The translations under genes were made by a program, and so were the position numbers. Below, in pieces: positions 1 through 10,339 of a DNA stretch of 64,000 nucleotides; the stretch's first letter is position 1, and each line of letters opens with the position of its first letter. The DNA comes from Fibrobacterota bacterium (GTDB lineage: Bacteria; Fibrobacterota; Chitinivibrionia; Chitinivibrionales; Chitinispirillaceae), in NCBI GenBank assembly GCA_023459055.1, contig JAEWVR010000035.1:82664-146663 (forward strand), read 5' to 3'. Below the pieces are notes generated by a model that was not told where the DNA came from, did not search any database, and saw only the letters and a program-made list of their open reading frames with translations.

Positions 1-2
1 AA

Positions 3-3000
3 TATAAAAAAGCTGCTGATGCATATAAACTGGTTGTTGATAAGTACCCTGATGAAAAGAGTGCTGGTGATGCCCGGTGGAATCTTGCTGTAATACTTGA
101 AACAAAACTATTTGATAAACCAACTGCATATAACGAATATATACGTTTCAGCCAGCTCCCTCATATCGATTCAACCCGGCGTGAACAGGCTGCATTGAAT
201 GCTGTGGCAATCGCTCAGTCAATGGTGCCTGTTGATTCAGCTGCTGATAAAGGAGCACTTGACTTTTCCAGTGAAAAGGTGGTTGAGGCAGTCAACAATT
301 ATCTGAAAGTATTTCCTGGTGGTGGCTCCTATAACAAGGTATTACTGGGCATGGGTGCAATCTACTTTAACCGTCAAATGTATCAGCGGGCTGAAGAAGT
401 TTATAAACAGATAATTGATAAAGGATCTGGAGAAAAAGAATATTATGAGGCACTGCTCTTTATGGCGCAGTGCTATTTCGGACAGGAAAAGTGGCCCCCT
501 GCAATCAATGCGTTTGAAATGGTTTGGAAAGGGAGTGATAACCAGGGACATCGGACAACTGCACGTAAGTTTTTACTGCAGGCTGAATTCCTTTCTGCAA
601 AGAGTCACTTTGCAAGTGCTAATTATGATCTTGCCGCACAGGCATTTGCAGCAATCGAACAAAAGTATCCCGGAAGTGAATACGGTGATATCGTTCTTTT
701 TAATGCGGCTGAAGCTCATGAGAAAAAAGAGCGATGGAATGACGCAACGGAAAGCTATTTACAACTTGTAACTAAATATCCTGTATCAAAACTTGCAGCT
801 GATGCACTCTTTAATGCGGCTGGGGATTTCGAAAAAACCGACAAGTATGCACGTGCTGCTGACTGCTATAATCAGATTGTCAATCAGTATGCAACATCGG
901 ATAAAGCAAAGGATGCGCTTTTTAATCTTGGCCTTTGCTATGAAAAACTGGGTAAGCTTGATGAAATGGCTGGAGTTAATGAGCGGTATTCTTCGATGTA
1001 TCCCGGCGAAAAAGATGTCGAAACAATGTTGCTTCGAAGTGCGGCCTACTATGCTAAATCAAACTCATTTGATAAGGCCATTAATGTTTACAGAAATTTT
1101 GTACGGCGTTTTCCGAACAGTACCAGAACAATTGAAAGTTTGTTTATGATTGCAAAATGTCAATATGATATGGGTGATAAAGATAATGCTGTTCTTGGTT
1201 TCAGTCAGGCGGAGCAGCAAAATATCAGATTTGCACAGGAAGGTATCGAAACCAATAATTACTATGCATCAGAAGCCGCGTTTATGACCGGTATGATTAA
1301 AAGGGATAAGTTTCTCGCAATAAAGCTGATTCTTCCTGATGAAGTATTAAAGCGTCTGGTAAAGGAAAAGTCTGATCTGCTTAATGAATCGGCAAAAGCC
1401 TTTCAACGGGTGATTCAGTATCAGAGCGAAAAAATGTTTGAGGCAGCATATCGCGTTGGCCAGCTTTATGAAGATATGGCTATTGCCTACAAAGAACAGG
1501 ATCGGCCCAAACTTGACCCATTGAAAGCCGCGGTGATGGAAAAAGATATTCTTAATGTGTCATCACAGCTTATGCAGAAATCGTTCATCCCGTATACAAA
1601 AGTAATTTCGCTGGCCAAAAGTTTTGATTCCCTTACGGTTGATCAGCGTGTATGGATTCAAAAATCACAGGAAGGAATTAGTGGTAATTTCCTGAAAGCC
1701 GGACAAATGCTCTTCAATTCAGTTGCAGCAATGAATGATGCGCCGATTCCAAAAGAAATTCAGGATAAGCCACTTCACTATTATCAGTATTTAAAGCAGC
1801 TTCTCGAAACCCTTGCACCGCTAAAACTTCAGGTAGCAAATTATTTCGGTAACGTGTTACTGCAACTTGATACATTGAAACTACGTAACAATGATGCGGC
1901 CCGTGAATGTGCAAACCAGTATGCGTTTGTAAATTATCTCATTGGTGATGGCTATGATAAACTATCAACAATGATTCTCAGCAGAACAAAAGATATTACA
2001 AAGAATATGTCGGAAAGTGAAAAGGAAGACCTCGTTTTCCAGCTTGAGGACATTGTGTTTGAATTGCAGGACAAGGCGATTGTTGAATTTGAGGATGGGT
2101 TGGGGAGAATTGAAGAGAAAATGCTTGCAGATAGCCCATGGTATACTAAAATTATCGAATCACTGGCACGGCTCAGTCCTGATAAATATGGCGCATCATT
2201 TTACAAAACGGATGTTTTTGTTTCAGGAAGCAATTGGGTTGTACGAACTGACAGTGTGCAAAACTGGAACAGCAATGATGTACCGAAAGAGGGATGGAAT
2301 GCTACCAGAAAGAACGACATGAAACTTGATATCGCCGGTGGCAGTGCATCAGGAATGTGGGGAACTGATCAGGATACACGCGTGTATATGTGGAAAAATG
2401 TTTTTCTCAACGGAACACCGCGTAATGCCTCGGTCTATGTCAGTTCAATGAATAAATACAACCTTTATGTAAATGGAACATTAACATTAAAAGACACTAT
2501 CGGAAAAACTGATATCGGTCGAACCGATAGTGCAACAGGGATCGTTGCATTGTTGAAAGGTGGAGATAATGTTATTGCAATTGAGGGAAAAGCTGATAGC
2601 GGGCAGTTAAAAGGAATTTGTGTTGTCTTTAATGCATTGCTTGATACAACTGCACATTTTCAGCCATCAATTTCGCTTCCATCAGCGTTTGCATCAATGC
2701 GTAAAGCAGAAATTGCTGCAGCCGCAGACGAGCTGAAAGCTAAAGCATCTGCCGGAGCTGATACAACGAATACGAGGACATCACAGGGAACTGCCATTGC
2801 TGATGATTTTGTAAAGAAATATAAGAACAGGGGAGTGTTTCTTAAAGCAATTGCAGATTTTGAAGCAAAGGAACGTGAAATCAACAACCAGATCCGGCTT
2901 GAAGAGGGTGAGGTACAAAAACTCCGGGTTCAGAATGCCGAACTTGATGCTGCATTACAAAAAGTTAATGCAGAAATAGAGGAACTTAAAAAACAAAAGG

Positions 3001-3023
3001 AAAATAAGTCAAAAGACAAGTGA
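3..3023 (+). CDS. Large TPR protein with beta-sandwich and coiled-coil tail (5' truncated by window edge)
   Basis: The frame is open from the first bases of the window, so the N-terminus lies outside. At least 1007 residues are visible. The first half is a run of tetratricopeptide-type helical hairpins (patterns such as ALFNAAGDFEKTDKYARAADCYNQI cut into A-x3-G-x7-Y pairs), typical of periplasmic scaffold proteins. From about nt 2210 to 2660 the helical pattern gives way to an alternating beta-strand segment rich in W, G and N that looks like a jelly-roll/beta-sandwich. The last 60 residues are a charged coiled coil ending in Lys-rich sequence. No catalytic motif is seen. A role in envelope assembly or secretion scaffolding is inferred only from the architecture. 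The ABC-F gene follows 40 bp downstream on the same strand. Confidence 0.8.
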   Translation, partial: YKKAADAYKLVVDKYPDEKSAGDARWNLAVILETKLFDKPTAYNEYIRFSQLPHIDSTRREQAALNAVAIAQSMVPVDSAADKGALDFSSEKVVEAVNNYLKVFPGGGSYNKVLLGMGAIYFNRQMYQRAEEVYKQIIDKGSGEKEYYEALLFMAQCYFGQEKWPPAINAFEMVWKGSDNQGHRTTARKFLLQAEFLSAKSHFASANYDLAAQAFAAIEQKYPGSEYGDIVLFNAAEAHEKKERWNDATESYLQLVTKYPVSKLAADALFNAAGDFEKTDKYARAADCYNQIVNQYATSDKAKDALFNLGLCYEKLGKLDEMAGVNERYSSMYPGEKDVETMLLRSAAYYAKSNSFDKAINVYRNFVRRFPNSTRTIESLFMIAKCQYDMGDKDNAVLGFSQAEQQNIRFAQEGIETNNYYASEAAFMTGMIKRDKFLAIKLILPDEVLKRLVKEKSDLLNESAKAFQRVIQYQSEKMFEAAYRVGQLYEDMAIAYKEQDRPKLDPLKAAVMEKDILNVSSQLMQKSFIPYTKVISLAKSFDSLTVDQRVWIQKSQEGISGNFLKAGQMLFNSVAAMNDAPIPKEIQDKPLHYYQYLKQLLETLAPLKLQVANYFGNVLLQLDTLKLRNNDAARECANQYAFVNYLIGDGYDKLSTMILSRTKDITKNMSESEKEDLVFQLEDIVFELQDKAIVEFEDGLGRIEEKMLADSPWYTKIIESLARLSPDKYGASFYKTDVFVSGSNWVVRTDSVQNWNSNDVPKEGWNATRKNDMKLDIAGGSASGMWGTDQDTRVYMWKNVFLNGTPRNASVYVSSMNKYNLYVNGTLTLKDTIGKTDIGRTDSATGIVALLKGGDNVIAIEGKADSGQLKGICVVFNALLDTTAHFQPSISLPSAFASMRKAEIAAAADELKAKASAGADTTNTRTSQGTAIADDFVKKYKNRGVFLKAIADFEAKEREINNQIRLEEGEVQKLRVQNAELDAALQKVNAEIEELKKQKENKSKDK

Positions 3024-3063
3024 TCATTCGCTGATTACATTGTTAATTGTCAAAACAAGATAC

Positions 3064-4944
3064 ATGGCACTCATTAATCTCAGTAATATTACTATCGCAT
3101 TTGGTGGACCATTAATTCTCGATAATGTTACCCTTGATGTACAGAAGGGGCAGAGGATCTGTATCCTTGGACCAAACGGTACCGGAAAATCAACGCTGCT
3201 TAAAATCATTGCCGGAACGGTACATCACGATAGCGGTACGATTGTCACCGAACCATCACTACGTATTGCTTATCTGCAGCAGGATGTCCCCGATAATTTT
3301 GATGACACTGTTGAGCATGTGATCATGGCTGGTGCCGGCAAAACAGGGGAGATGCTCGTTCAATGGAATCGTATGCATGAGCAGAATGGCGATTCTGAGA
3401 AGATGCATGCTTTACATAATGAACTTGATCATCACAACGGGTGGGAGATCCAGACTGCAACAAACCGGATTCTATCGCAGATTCAGCTTGATGGAAAAGC
3501 TCAGTTCGCATCACTTTCAGGCGGATTAAAACGGCGTGTGATGCTCGGACGTGCTCTGGTGGTCGAACCTGATGTACTGCTGCTTGATGAACCCACAAAC
3601 CACCTTGATATCGAATCCATTCAGTGGCTTGAATCATTCATACTCGGATCAAAACTGACCATTCTCTTTGTGACACATGACCGTGCACTGTTGAAACGGC
3701 TCGCAACCCGTATTGTCGAACTTGACAGAGGTAAACTCTATGACTGGGCGTGCAATTACGACACATTCCTTGAACGTAAACAGGCTGTACTTAACGCAGA
3801 GGAAAAAGAATGGGACCGGTTTGATAAACTTCTTGCGCAGGAGGAGGTCTGGATTCGAAAAGGTGTAAAGGCCCGTCGATGCCGTAATGAAGGACGTGTA
3901 AAGGCACTCTTGCGGATGCGTGAAGAGCGCAGGAAACGTCGCGAGCGCACTGGGAATGTAACGATGGCGATCAGTGAGGCACAGCGGTCGGGTGATCTTG
4001 TCATTGATGCAGAAAATGTCTCATTCTCGTATACTGGTGTACCGATAGTTGACAAGTTGAATGTTGTGGTCAGCAGGAATGACAAAATAGGAATAATAGG
4101 GAAAAACGGTTGCGGTAAAACGACACTTATAAAATTACTGCTTGGAAAATTGCAGCCATTATCAGGTATCGTAAAATTCGGCACAAATCTTCAGGTTGTC
4201 TATTTTGATCAGCTTCGCGAAATTCTCGATCCTGAAAAGACAATATGGCAGAATATTCTGCCGGGTGGGGGAGACACGGTACATGTCAATGGTGCTTCAA
4301 AACATATTATTTCGTATCTTCAGGATTTTCTTTTTACGGCTGAACGGGCAAAAACACCTGTCAAGCACCTGAGCGGTGGTGAAAAAAATCGTCTGCTCCT
4401 GGCACGAATGTTTACACAGCCATCAAATGTGCTTGTACTTGATGAACCAACCAATGATCTTGACATTGAGACACTTGAGCTGCTTGAAGAGCTTCTGAGT
4501 GAGTATCGCGGTACTGTTATCGTTGTAAGTCATGACAGAGTTTTTCTCAATAACCTTGTTACATCAACACTTGTATTTGAGGACAATGGGGTGGTCAAAG
4601 AGTATATCGGTGGTTATGATGACTGGGAACGTCAGCGTAAACCAATTGAAATCCAGCCCAAAAAAACAGAACAAAAACAAACTGATGTCAAAAGCGACAT
4701 TGCGTCAGGTAAAGCTTCCTCTATTAAAAAACTAAGCTACAAAGAGAAACAACTTCTCGAAACGCTGCCTCAAAAAATAGAGAATCTCGAACTGGAGCAA
4801 GCTGAACTGAACCGGCAACTTTCCGATCCACAGTACTTTCAAAAGCCCGGGTTTGTTGCAGAAACAACGACACGTCTGTCACAGATTGAGCACGATCTTG
4901 AAACATCATTTACACAGTGGCAGGAACTGGAATCACGTTTGTAA
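3064..4944 (+). CDS. ABC-F family ATPase (Uup-like)
   Basis: A soluble protein of 626 residues with two ABC ATPase domains in tandem and no membrane segment, which is the ABC-F layout of ribosome-associated translation factors. Domain 1 has Walker A GPNGTGKST, signature SLSGGLKRR and Walker B LLLDEPTNHLD. The linker between the domains is a basic helical hairpin (residues about 235-300, rich in R and K). Domain 2 has Walker A GKNGCGKTT, signature HLSGGEKNR and Walker B VLDEPTNDLD. The last 90 residues form a coiled coil as in Uup, a DNA- or ribosome-binding tail. I chose the ATG giving MALINLSNITIAFGG, the usual family start; an upstream in-frame TTG at 3040 is less likely. It ends 32 bp before the convergent kinase gene. 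Family assignment is firm; Uup-like over another ABC-F subgroup rests on the C-terminal coiled coil. Confidence 0.93.
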   Translation: MALINLSNITIAFGGPLILDNVTLDVQKGQRICILGPNGTGKSTLLKIIAGTVHHDSGTIVTEPSLRIAYLQQDVPDNFDDTVEHVIMAGAGKTGEMLVQWNRMHEQNGDSEKMHALHNELDHHNGWEIQTATNRILSQIQLDGKAQFASLSGGLKRRVMLGRALVVEPDVLLLDEPTNHLDIESIQWLESFILGSKLTILFVTHDRALLKRLATRIVELDRGKLYDWACNYDTFLERKQAVLNAEEKEWDRFDKLLAQEEVWIRKGVKARRCRNEGRVKALLRMREERRKRRERTGNVTMAISEAQRSGDLVIDAENVSFSYTGVPIVDKLNVVVSRNDKIGIIGKNGCGKTTLIKLLLGKLQPLSGIVKFGTNLQVVYFDQLREILDPEKTIWQNILPGGGDTVHVNGASKHIISYLQDFLFTAERAKTPVKHLSGGEKNRLLLARMFTQPSNVLVLDEPTNDLDIETLELLEELLSEYRGTVIVVSHDRVFLNNLVTSTLVFEDNGVVKEYIGGYDDWERQRKPIEIQPKKTEQKQTDVKSDIASGKASSIKKLSYKEKQLLETLPQKIENLELEQAELNRQLSDPQYFQKPGFVAETTTRLSQIEHDLETSFTQWQELESRL

Positions 4945-4976
4945 AACTTTTTGTAAAAAGAGTCGTATCGCGTACA

Positions 4977-7900
4977 TTACGACACCATAGTATCGCTCTG
5001 TCCCCGGATAAATTTGACATTTATAAAATCATTGTTAATGGTTGATACCTTTGTCAGATTTATCAGATAGTTTTTTAAGTCGTCAACTTTCGTATATTCA
5101 GGTCTTGCCAGACTGACATGTACAGAACAGTTTCGTCCATGCTCTTTTGCCTGATACAGGGCGAAATCGCAAATGTTTATTGTTTGTTCGAATGTAAGCA
5201 GATCTGAATAACTCATAGCAAATGGAAGGTGTGCACATCCTATTGAACAGGTTTTGTGTATGACCACATTATTAGGCAATTCAAAGCAGGTTTCTTTTAC
5301 TGCATTCAGTATTTTTTCAGAAAATTGTTCAAGATAGTCAATTCTGGTTTTGTTTAAAATAATCAGAAATTCTTCACCACCCCATCGTACTATGAAATCT
5401 TCCGATCGTACAAGACTCTTCAGGACCTTTGTAATCCTGACAAGAACATCATCTCCGGCTGCATGCCCATAGGTATCGTTCACTTTTTTAAAATGATCGA
5501 TATCGAGTAAATACATCCCGATTACTTTGTTGTCAATCTGTAAATCTCTTTTTTGTACATTAAAGAACAGTTCCTGTTTAGATTTTACAAAATTATCTGA
5601 TATATTGGTTATATGCTCATAGACATATCTTCTGTTAAATAATTTTGTCAATGGATCATGTTGTGACAGCTCTTTTAATTCTGAATTCGCCTGTGCAAGC
5701 TGTCTGGTTCGCTCATTGACTTTTTCTTCCAGATTCTCATATAATTGTGATTTTTCGACAGATATCGCAATTTGTGAAGACAAAATTTCAATTATTTCTA
5801 TTCGCTGGGCATCAAATACATTCTCGGATAGATTATTTTCAAGATAGATAATTCCTTTCAGATCATTCTGATACAGTATTGGCACACATAAAATCGATTT
5901 GGCATTTACTCTTTTTATGTAATCATTGTTTTTGTAATAGTAGTTTGCTGTCGCATTACTGACGACAATAATTTCATGTGTTCTTTTTACATACTCTACG
6001 ATATCAGAGCAGAAGTCATCACTTTCATGTAATGGAATGGAATCACTTATTCTTATTTCCTCATTTTCCCTGTTCTTAACAGCCTGAACATATAATTTCT
6101 TATCATTTACATTTTTTAAAATGACACATCCGTTCTGAGCACCGGCGTTTTCTATAATGGTACTCATAAGTACTTTTAGAAGTTTATCGAATTTAATCTC
6201 ACTTGAGATCGCCTGCGTTGTTTTCAGAATAGACTTGATATCAAGGTTAAATGTACTTGAATGAATACTTGTTTGTCGTGTTGTATCTGTTGTTGCAGAC
6301 TGTTTTGATTGTAATAAACTTCCGGCATGCGTCAGATCAGAGGAGAGGCGGGAATACTTTTTTTCTAATAGAGCAAGTTTTGCGTAAGCACCCCAATGGC
6401 TATAGAAATACAAAGCTTCCTTTATAAATGTTTTCCCAATGGTTTCTTCACTTCTGGATAACCAGAAGTCACCAATAATTTCATTTATTACCGCCCTCAT
6501 ATTAATAAATTCTCCCGGTACTATCGAATCGAGAGCCTGTTTATATAAACTGGTGATTACTTCAAGAGAATCATGATTGATCCTTGCCCGTTCTGCTGCA
6601 ACAATTGAGTACTTGTGCGTAAAATTTTCAGGACAGTTTTCAGCCCATATCTTCAGACTCTCAAGCTTGTTGTCAATTTTAATAAGGAGTTCATTTTTTT
6701 TGTCGCCTGGTTCATTATCGTAAAGTTTTATATAACACAATGCACTGAACATGGTATAATCAGCCAGGGAAAACAGACCCGTTCCTCCCTGAATGTTCGG
6801 TTCTGTAAACTCAATCCATTTATGTGCAGATTCATAATTTCCAAGTATATAATTAATCATAGTGTTAAAATGTCCAAATTTAAAAGTAACAGTCATGTTA
6901 CTCTCTTTCTTAATCTGATCAAGAATATAATTTTCCATTTCTGCATTATATGCCGATTGAAACTGGTTTACTACATGTTTAACTAAGAATATAAATGGCA
7001 GTAAAAACATTGCTTTATGAGAAAATAACATTTTTTCTGCTTTTTCCAGATCATGTTTATATTCATCCATGTTTTTTCCGATAAAGAACAGATGGTCCTG
7101 TTTGTAAACAGTTGACCAGAAAGAATGCATGATATCACCGGTTTCAATTCCATATTTTATTGAAAGATCAAAATAGTCCAATCCTTCTGAATAATGTTTT
7201 TTCCAGTGCGAAATGAAACAACCGAAAATGAAGTATGTTGATGATTTTAATGCATCTGATTTATACTTGTCAATAAGCGAAAACGCTGCTTTGTTGAATT
7301 GATAGGCAAGATCATAGTTACCGAGAACTGGTCCCAATGTTATTCCGCACTCAGCTAAATTCTTGCATGATACTTCGACGGTTCCGTAATGTACTGCTGT
7401 ATCAAACATTATCAGTTGTATTACAGTATTCAACGGTGGATACAATTCAAAAGCCAATGGTGCCCCTTGATATAACAGTCTCATAATCATGATTTTTTCC
7501 GGATCATGCATTACCGGTAGATTTATAAAGTCCTCAATTGGTTTATGAGCCAGATAACCTTGCATTTTTCCGATCTCAGCACCAATATACGCATCAATTG
7601 CTCCGCGATTTTCAGGAAGACCAATGGCGAATAGTTTAAGTCCTTCATTTATCACGTTAAGTACGATTTCCCTTTTTTCTCCCATGTGGTCAAGAATCTT
7701 CGCTTTTAGTTCATACACCGCAGCCTTTTCTATGGTAGTTGATGCCAGCAAAAACGCAGCATCACATAAAGAGAGAATGTTTTCCATATCGCTTGATAAA
7801 TAACAGCATTCAACAAACTCCAGTGATATGTTAAACAATTTGTCGCCTAAAGAACGCCATTCATCATCAGATAATATTTTTTTACTTATGGCAAAGTAGT

Positions 7901-10208
7901 TTTTAGCAATATCATACGCCAGGTTCCGTTTTGCCTTTTTACCTGCCCTGATATTTAAATTCAGAAGCTCAAGTTTTTCTGAAATGTCAACAAGATTGTT
8001 TTTACCAATGTTCAGATGGTTTGTTATCTCAAACACATTACATTCAAAATTTTTCCTGAATTCACATATATTCAACAATATTTTACCGATCTTATAATGA
8101 AGTGTTTCCCTGTCGTTATCAGAAACCAGAGAATATGCCGCCTGCTGAATCCGGTTATGATTAAATTTGAAATTAATTTGTATATCAGTTTTCAGATAAT
8201 CATCATCGTTCATATTCAGCAGTTGATAATTATTGTCAACAGGTACTACATATTCTTTTTTAATTGCAACCTTTAAAGCGTCGGTAATATTCTTTACATC
8301 ATCGCATATTTTATACATAATGTTTATGTCAAAGATGTTTCCAATGCATGATGCCAGTTTTAAAACAGTCAGAGTATCTGATGGCAGTGATTTGAGATTC
8401 TGGATCAGAAAATCAACGACATTATCACTGATCTGGACATTTCTTATGTCATCAATTTGCCATTCCCATTGTAAACGTTCTTCACTAAATCTGAATAATT
8501 CATTTTCGTATAATGTCCTGAGTAACTGACAGGTAAAAAGGGGATTGCCTCTAGTCTTTTGATAGATGTAGTTTGTTAGTAACAATGTATCTGCAGAATC
8601 AGACTTTAAGGTATCTGCAATTAATTGATTTACAGCTGATTCCGGTAGAGGTTCAAGATTATGCTGATATAAAAAATCAGGATTGCCGGTATTTTTTGTA
8701 ATCGTATCGATCATTGACAATAAAGGATGGCCATCCTTGACTTCATTATCCCTGTATGAACCAATAATGATCAGATTCTGTATTGAATCTGTAGACAGCA
8801 GGTATTCTAATATGTCAATCGATGAAAAATCAATCCATTGAAGGTCATCTAAAAAAAGAATTAATTTGGTGTCTTTAGTTGTAAATATATTAACAAAGTT
8901 GCTTAATACCAGCCTGAAGCGGTTTTTTTCTTCGAGTGGCTCCATTCCAGACTGTTCGGGCTGTTTTCCCAGAATCTGTTCCAGGTCCGGTAAAAACTCG
9001 ACCAGAATACCGGCATTTGTTCCCAATGCCTCCTCCAGGCTGCGTTTCCACACATCAAAATGTGTTGCTTCCAGAACAATATTTTTAACAAGCATTCCAA
9101 ATGCTGTTCTTATTGCACTATATGGAACATTGCGTTCAAATTGTTCAAATCTGCCTGAAATGAATCTGCCGCCACGACAAATAACATCCTGGCTTATTTC
9201 TTGAATTGTTGCAGTTTTTCCAATACCTGAATACCCGGAAATGAGAATCATTTTCTTACTGTTTATTTCAGTGCTGATTAACATCTCTTTTAATTTGAAA
9301 ATATCATGATCTCTTCCATAAAGTTTCTGAGGAATCTTAAATCGGTTAGAGATGTCTTTTTGAGCAATAATAAAACCGGTAATTTTTTCTCTGGAGTAAA
9401 AATTATCGAGGATATATTTAAGGTCATATCTCAATCCGGCAGCAGTCTGATACCTGTCCTCAGCATTCTTTGATAATAATTTCATGATAATATCTGAAAT
9501 AAGTGATGGAATTTCATTGGAAACGATTTTTGGTGCTATGGGGATTTTTGCGATATGACTGTGAACAATTTCCAGTTCATCACCAAAAAATGGTGGTTTT
9601 CCAGTGAATAATTCATATAGCGTTGCACCTGCAGAATACAAATCAGATCTGAAATCAACAGGTCTGTTTATCTTTCCGGTTTGCTCCGGAGAGATGTAAA
9701 GGCATGTACCTTCAAATACACGGGAGTTGAACATGTTTTCATTTGTTAATTCCGTCGATAAACCAAAATCGATTACCTTGATTTCATCGGTTTCAGCATT
9801 CCAGACAATATTGGATGGATTGATATCTTTGTGAACCACCCCCTGTTTATGTATCTGAACTAATGCCTCAGCAATATTGCAGGCAATGAATAATTTTTTC
9901 TTTAAATCAAGTTTTTTTACTTTTAAATATTCAGATAACGGTTTAGCTCCAAAGTCCTCTACCACGATAGCAATAGAATTGCCATATTTTATACTATCAT
10001 AGATTTTTATTACCTTATCACCATAGTTTTTCCTGGAAATCAAATACTCTTTGTTAATCGCTATAAGTTCGTCTATTGTCGGATACTCATTGTTTTGAAT
10101 TTTTATTAGTACACGTTTTTTACCTGAATTTTCAAAGGCTTTATATATGGTAGATTTCCCACTTTTATAAATCTGTTCCCCGATAGTATATCCAGCTAAC
10201 TTAAACAT
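4977..10208 (-). CDS. Ser/Thr kinase - AAA ATPase - helical repeat - GAF - GGDEF diguanylate cyclase fusion
   Basis: A 1743-residue multidomain signalling protein. Residues 1-270 form a protein kinase domain: VLIK lysine near 36, catalytic loop HKDINPSN (126-133), DFG at 147-149, APE-like SPEQ. Residues about 295-560 form a STAND-like AAA ATPase with Walker A GYSGIGKT (about 325-332) and Walker B LFLDDLQWID. Roughly 560-1290 is helical, TPR-like. A GAF domain follows, then a short coiled coil and a GGDEF domain with intact GGEEF at 1610-1614. An RSED motif lies five residues before it and matches the RxxD inhibitory site, so the cyclase is predicted active and product-inhibited. The architecture matches the known kinase/ATPase/sensor histidine kinase family, but with a cyclase as output. 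The kinase glycine loop is degenerate (YKSGKSTIY). A GAGGG ribosome site precedes the ATG. Confidence 0.93.
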   Translation of the reverse strand: MFKLAGYTIGEQIYKSGKSTIYKAFENSGKKRVLIKIQNNEYPTIDELIAINKEYLISRKNYGDKVIKIYDSIKYGNSIAIVVEDFGAKPLSEYLKVKKLDLKKKLFIACNIAEALVQIHKQGVVHKDINPSNIVWNAETDEIKVIDFGLSTELTNENMFNSRVFEGTCLYISPEQTGKINRPVDFRSDLYSAGATLYELFTGKPPFFGDELEIVHSHIAKIPIAPKIVSNEIPSLISDIIMKLLSKNAEDRYQTAAGLRYDLKYILDNFYSREKITGFIIAQKDISNRFKIPQKLYGRDHDIFKLKEMLISTEINSKKMILISGYSGIGKTATIQEISQDVICRGGRFISGRFEQFERNVPYSAIRTAFGMLVKNIVLEATHFDVWKRSLEEALGTNAGILVEFLPDLEQILGKQPEQSGMEPLEEKNRFRLVLSNFVNIFTTKDTKLILFLDDLQWIDFSSIDILEYLLSTDSIQNLIIIGSYRDNEVKDGHPLLSMIDTITKNTGNPDFLYQHNLEPLPESAVNQLIADTLKSDSADTLLLTNYIYQKTRGNPLFTCQLLRTLYENELFRFSEERLQWEWQIDDIRNVQISDNVVDFLIQNLKSLPSDTLTVLKLASCIGNIFDINIMYKICDDVKNITDALKVAIKKEYVVPVDNNYQLLNMNDDDYLKTDIQINFKFNHNRIQQAAYSLVSDNDRETLHYKIGKILLNICEFRKNFECNVFEITNHLNIGKNNLVDISEKLELLNLNIRAGKKAKRNLAYDIAKNYFAISKKILSDDEWRSLGDKLFNISLEFVECCYLSSDMENILSLCDAAFLLASTTIEKAAVYELKAKILDHMGEKREIVLNVINEGLKLFAIGLPENRGAIDAYIGAEIGKMQGYLAHKPIEDFINLPVMHDPEKIMIMRLLYQGAPLAFELYPPLNTVIQLIMFDTAVHYGTVEVSCKNLAECGITLGPVLGNYDLAYQFNKAAFSLIDKYKSDALKSSTYFIFGCFISHWKKHYSEGLDYFDLSIKYGIETGDIMHSFWSTVYKQDHLFFIGKNMDEYKHDLEKAEKMLFSHKAMFLLPFIFLVKHVVNQFQSAYNAEMENYILDQIKKESNMTVTFKFGHFNTMINYILGNYESAHKWIEFTEPNIQGGTGLFSLADYTMFSALCYIKLYDNEPGDKKNELLIKIDNKLESLKIWAENCPENFTHKYSIVAAERARINHDSLEVITSLYKQALDSIVPGEFINMRAVINEIIGDFWLSRSEETIGKTFIKEALYFYSHWGAYAKLALLEKKYSRLSSDLTHAGSLLQSKQSATTDTTRQTSIHSSTFNLDIKSILKTTQAISSEIKFDKLLKVLMSTIIENAGAQNGCVILKNVNDKKLYVQAVKNRENEEIRISDSIPLHESDDFCSDIVEYVKRTHEIIVVSNATANYYYKNNDYIKRVNAKSILCVPILYQNDLKGIIYLENNLSENVFDAQRIEIIEILSSQIAISVEKSQLYENLEEKVNERTRQLAQANSELKELSQHDPLTKLFNRRYVYEHITNISDNFVKSKQELFFNVQKRDLQIDNKVIGMYLLDIDHFKKVNDTYGHAAGDDVLVRITKVLKSLVRSEDFIVRWGGEEFLIILNKTRIDYLEQFSEKILNAVKETCFELPNNVVIHKTCSIGCAHLPFAMSYSDLLTFEQTINICDFALYQAKEHGRNCSVHVSLARPEYTKVDDLKNYLINLTKVSTINNDFINVKFIRGQSDTMVS

Positions 10209-10339
10209 GTTGTTTACCCTCGTGCAACTCTTTGCCAGTATAGTTAAAAAACAGTGACTGAATGCTATATTATATCAAAAAATGCACACTATGACAATAA
10301 CTTAACAGCTGATAGATACCACATTCACGAAATCGGTCT

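Noticed and set aside
4945..4976. CTTTTT/AAAAAG inverted repeat between convergent genes
   Set aside because: Only A-T pairs with a 2-nt loop; not a stable terminator.
6615..6986. 123-residue frame antisense to the kinase fusion
   Set aside because: Phe/Ile/Lys-rich shadow of an AT-rich gene with intact motifs on the other strand.
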